From a bacterium (GTDB lineage: Bacteria; Patescibacteriota; Saccharimonadia; Saccharimonadales; Saccharimonadaceae), in the NCBI GenBank assembly GCA_030431855.1, contig JAUIII010000003.1, positions 1 through 60,453 of the forward strand: a stretch of DNA of 60,453 nucleotides. The letters run 5' to 3'. Both the position numbers and the translations under genes were made by a program. Shown one piece after another: positions 58,181-60,453 of this stretch (positions are counted from its first letter, which is position 1; each line of letters opens with the position of its first letter). The notes under the pieces are model-generated. The model was not told where the DNA came from. It saw only the letters and a program-made list of their open reading frames with translations, and did not search any database.

Positions 58181-59668
58181 GTGCCACGCCTACCAATACC
58201 AGGCGCCGACGAAGGAACGTGGGGAGACATCCTTAACCAGTACTTACTGGCGGCGCACAAAACCGACGGTTCGCTGAAGGACGACGCGGTACCAGCTGCT
58301 GCTATTCCTGATGCAACTATCACAGAAGCAAAATTAGACTCCGCGCTGGCTACAAAAGTAAACGGTGCTGGGGGCAATCCAACTATGGGTGGTGATCTGT
58401 CGGGGACTGCTAGCAATGCACAGATTGTGGCTGGAGCGGTTGGTACTACTGAACTCGCAGCCAGCAGTGTGACCAACGCGAAAATAGCCGATGGCACAAT
58501 TGCAGAAACAAAGCTAGATAGCGCAACTCAAACAAAGCTCAATGCTTCAGCGACTATAGCAGATGGTGCGGTTACCACTGTAAAAATTGCTGATGGCAAT
58601 GTGACCGCGGTCAAGCTTGCGTCGAGTGCAGTGAGTACGACCAAAATCGCCGATGCCAACGTGACAACTGCAAAGCTAGCAGATAACTCTGTAACGGTAG
58701 ACAAAATCGCCACTGCCGTTGGCCCAACAAACGGCCAGCTACTGGTTTACAATGGTACTACGCTGGGCTGGACTGACCCGACGGGTGTACCCACCACGCT
58801 TGATGATCTTTCAGACGTAAATACATCTGGTGCAAGCGATGGTCAGTCACTCGTCTACCAATCTGGTACAAGTACATGGGTACCCGCTACCGTGTCTAGT
58901 GGTGGTGGGGTAACAGATCATGGTGCTTTGACAGGGCTCGCAGATGATGATCATGCGCAATATCACAACGATGCTCGTGGTGACGCTCGCTACTACACGA
59001 AATCTGAACTCGATACTTCACTGGCTGGCAAAGTAGATGACAGCGATGCACGACTCAGCGACAATCGTACACCAGTAGATGGCTCGGTTACTAGCACCAA
59101 ACTCGCCAGCGACAGTGTGACAGAACCAAAATTATCCATAACTAATTCACCCAGCAGCAGTGACGTACTTAGCTGGAATGGTAGTGGGCTAGAGTGGACT
59201 GCAGCAGGTGCAGGGGTAAGCGACCACGGCGCCTTAACTGGTCTGAGCGATGACGACCATCCACAATACCACAATGATACTCGGGGTGATGCTCGTTACT
59301 ACACACAATCTCAAGTAGACACCTCACTGTCGGGCAAGGCAGATACGTCCCACGTTCATGCAGCGGGAGACATCACCTCCGGAACTATTGCAACTGCGCG
59401 GTTGGGCTCTGGCACTGCAAATAGCACGACATATCTTCGTGGTGATGGGACATGGGCAACACCAAGCGCTGGAACCGTTACGTATGCGGATGTACCAGCT
59501 GGATCTACATTTACGGTATATAAGCCACCGGCTGGGTCATGGCCCGGCTCTCGTCCCTCAGCTCGTACCGATATCTACTTTATATTCAAGGGTTCAGGCA
59601 CCGCAGGTACCGGCTCAAGCCCTGAATCTATCATGATTGACGGAGACGACTGGCAGATCCTTCCATGA
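58181..59668 (+). CDS. phage-tail-fibre-like repeat protein
   Basis: The 495-aa protein begins [22 protein letters not shown], typical of phage or tail-fibre N-termini, then many short repeats of the type VTTAKIADGAVT (residues ~60-190). Two copies of the tail-fibre motif [27 protein letters not shown] follow (about residues 248 and 348), then a beta C-terminal domain. Such repeats form trimeric fibres that bind receptors. It is probably a surface adhesin or part of a phage or tailocin-like element. GTG 58181 is chosen from AAGGAGGG upstream; the frame is open further upstream. The next gene overlaps by 4 bp. Confidence 0.8.
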   Translation: MPRLPIPGADEGTWGDILNQYLLAAHKTDGSLKDDAVPAAAIPDATITEAKLDSALATKVNGAGGNPTMGGDLSGTASNAQIVAGAVGTTELAASSVTNAKIADGTIAETKLDSATQTKLNASATIADGAVTTVKIADGNVTAVKLASSAVSTTKIADANVTTAKLADNSVTVDKIATAVGPTNGQLLVYNGTTLGWTDPTGVPTTLDDLSDVNTSGASDGQSLVYQSGTSTWVPATVSSGGGVTDHGALTGLADDDHAQYHNDARGDARYYTKSELDTSLAGKVDDSDARLSDNRTPVDGSVTSTKLASDSVTEPKLSITNSPSSSDVLSWNGSGLEWTAAGAGVSDHGALTGLSDDDHPQYHNDTRGDARYYTQSQVDTSLSGKADTSHVHAAGDITSGTIATARLGSGTANSTTYLRGDGTWATPSAGTVTYADVPAGSTFTVYKPPAGSWPGSRPSARTDIYFIFKGSGTAGTGSSPESIMIDGDDWQILP

Positions 59669-60453
59669 GTACGTTACCTAGCTGGACAATGGTTGAGAAC
59701 CAAACGAAACTCGTATACCGCGGGCGAACTGATCATCTGTTAGATCCCGGTTCTGGTTCGAGTGGTACTCCACTATTTGCTGGTCATGTTCCATGGACGA
59801 ACTTTTGGGGGATGAACGCCTCTGAGAGCGTTAGACCAACTGAAGACGAAGCCCTAACGATTATCGGTGGAAACATCTACTCTCGACGTAAATTTACGTC
59901 ATCCGAGGTTACCACAAATTGGCTGAACTCGCGCTTGGATGAAATCGATATATTAGGAGCATACGGCGTACTATCGTGTAAAGTAAACGGAGACGCCTGG
60001 GACCAAGTCGTGGCAGGAAACAAAGATTCCATGCTAAATATCGTGCGCGATGTGGCCATAGCTCGTCGCGGGGCGGGCAAGCCTGCATTTGCATTTACGA
60101 TACATCATGAACCAGACGGTGACGGACCAATAGGTGATCCATCATCGAGTAATGCTGACCGAATAGCAAACCTCGAACTATGGGCGCAGATGCAAATATA
60201 TTGTTCAAACTACTTCGCAGGAATAAAAGACGCTAGCTACAACGCGGCAAATGATGTGTCAGATGTAATGGCGTGGTGTTCGATTGCAAACGGCCACTGG
60301 TGGGGGACAAAGTTCCCGAAACCAGACCGTGTGGCAGCCGCCCACCCACAGGAGCTGTATGATGTGTTTGAGCAAAATGGTTCGATACTCTTAGGAGATT
60401 TTTATGATCCCGAACCACCAAATGGCGACAGAGACAACCCTGGTGGTTACCCC
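59665..60453 (+). CDS. probable glycoside hydrolase (GH26-like), cut by the window end
   Basis: At least 263 codons are open from ATG 59665, which overlaps the tail-fibre TGA (ATGA), with no stop before the window ends. The visible part starts with about 40 polar residues, then a TIM-barrel-like region: [12 protein letters not shown], a long helix-strand pattern, [16 protein letters not shown] and [44 protein letters not shown]. The HHEP segment resembles the acid/base region of GH26-type mannanases. Attribution to that family is tentative. The fibre and this enzyme may be one glycan-binding and cutting system. Confidence 0.55.
   Translation, partial: MSTLPSWTMVENQTKLVYRGRTDHLLDPGSGSSGTPLFAGHVPWTNFWGMNASESVRPTEDEALTIIGGNIYSRRKFTSSEVTTNWLNSRLDEIDILGAYGVLSCKVNGDAWDQVVAGNKDSMLNIVRDVAIARRGAGKPAFAFTIHHEPDGDGPIGDPSSSNADRIANLELWAQMQIYCSNYFAGIKDASYNAANDVSDVMAWCSIANGHWWGTKFPKPDRVAAAHPQELYDVFEQNGSILLGDFYDPEPPNGDRDNPGGYP

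Noticed and set aside
1-60453. CRISPR arrays, insertion sequences or transposase genes
   Set aside because: I saw no regularly spaced repeats and no transposase or integrase sequence anywhere in the window.

Overview
The window looks like chromosome of a reduced-genome bacterium of the Patescibacteria/CPR type, most likely a Candidatus Saccharibacteria (TM7) relative. This placement is inferred from gene content and style, not from a marker-gene tree. Support comes from dense packing with many 1-50 bp overlaps, TGA used as a stop, two FemX-like transferases beside a shortened MurE and a MurE-like partner, a type IV pilin-like protein, GT4 glycosyltransferases, and very many genes whose -10 box lies 6-8 nt from the start codon (leaderless mRNAs). 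Base composition is moderate (around 50% GC by eye), with four clearly GC-richer small genes inserted in it.

Layout. 0-11 kb: valS, femX, tsaD-tsaC, a Mur-ligase-like gene with murE and a HAD phosphatase, a GNAT, and femX with a DDAH-like gene. 11-16.6 kb: CIRCE-controlled groES, a strongly structured spacer, groEL, then three genes of unknown function. 16.7-23.4 kb: surface-sugar genes (phosphoglucose/phosphomannose isomerase, manC, wecB, a DUF218-like gene, two GT4). 23.4-27.1 kb: MacB/LolD-type ABC transporter, SPFH protein, type IV pilin-like protein. 27.1-28.1 kb: tRNA-Ser(GGA) with two orphan copies of its 5' end, then a GC-rich foreign-looking gene. 28.1-35.8 kb: MFS/spermidine-synthase-like fusion, then the ribonucleotide reductase operon (nrdA, a 21-codon Cys-rich micro-ORF, two small ORFs, nrdB), a CYTH protein and mntH. 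35.8-43.3 kb: accessory region with two GC-rich orphan genes, a 964-aa surface SGNH esterase, a duplicated family of small membrane proteins and a membrane metallopeptidase. 43.3-52.1 kb: msrA, DUF427, pyrG, argS, a transglutaminase-like protein, mscL, an FMN reductase, glutamate dehydrogenase and msrB. 52.2-58.1 kb: a fourth GC-rich orphan, orn, dnaG-rpoD and P-loop genes. 58.2 kb to the end: a phage-tail-fibre-like protein followed by a probable glycoside hydrolase that runs off the window.

Most interesting. The class I ribonucleotide reductase lacks the tyrosine radical site (Phe109 in NrdB), which suggests a Mn-dependent subclass, and a Mn/Fe transporter gene lies downstream. NrdA stops without its redox-active C-terminal Cys tail. 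A tail-like Cys-rich peptide (ending CDSCQK) begins in the -1 frame in an ATGA overlap right behind a G5 run, and a second small ORF ending CEGCE follows. Other notable points are DnaG with all four zinc ligands lost, the structured groES-groEL spacer and nrd leader, the tRNA-Ser fragments, the four GC-rich orphan cassettes, and the window-wide leaderless promoter grammar.
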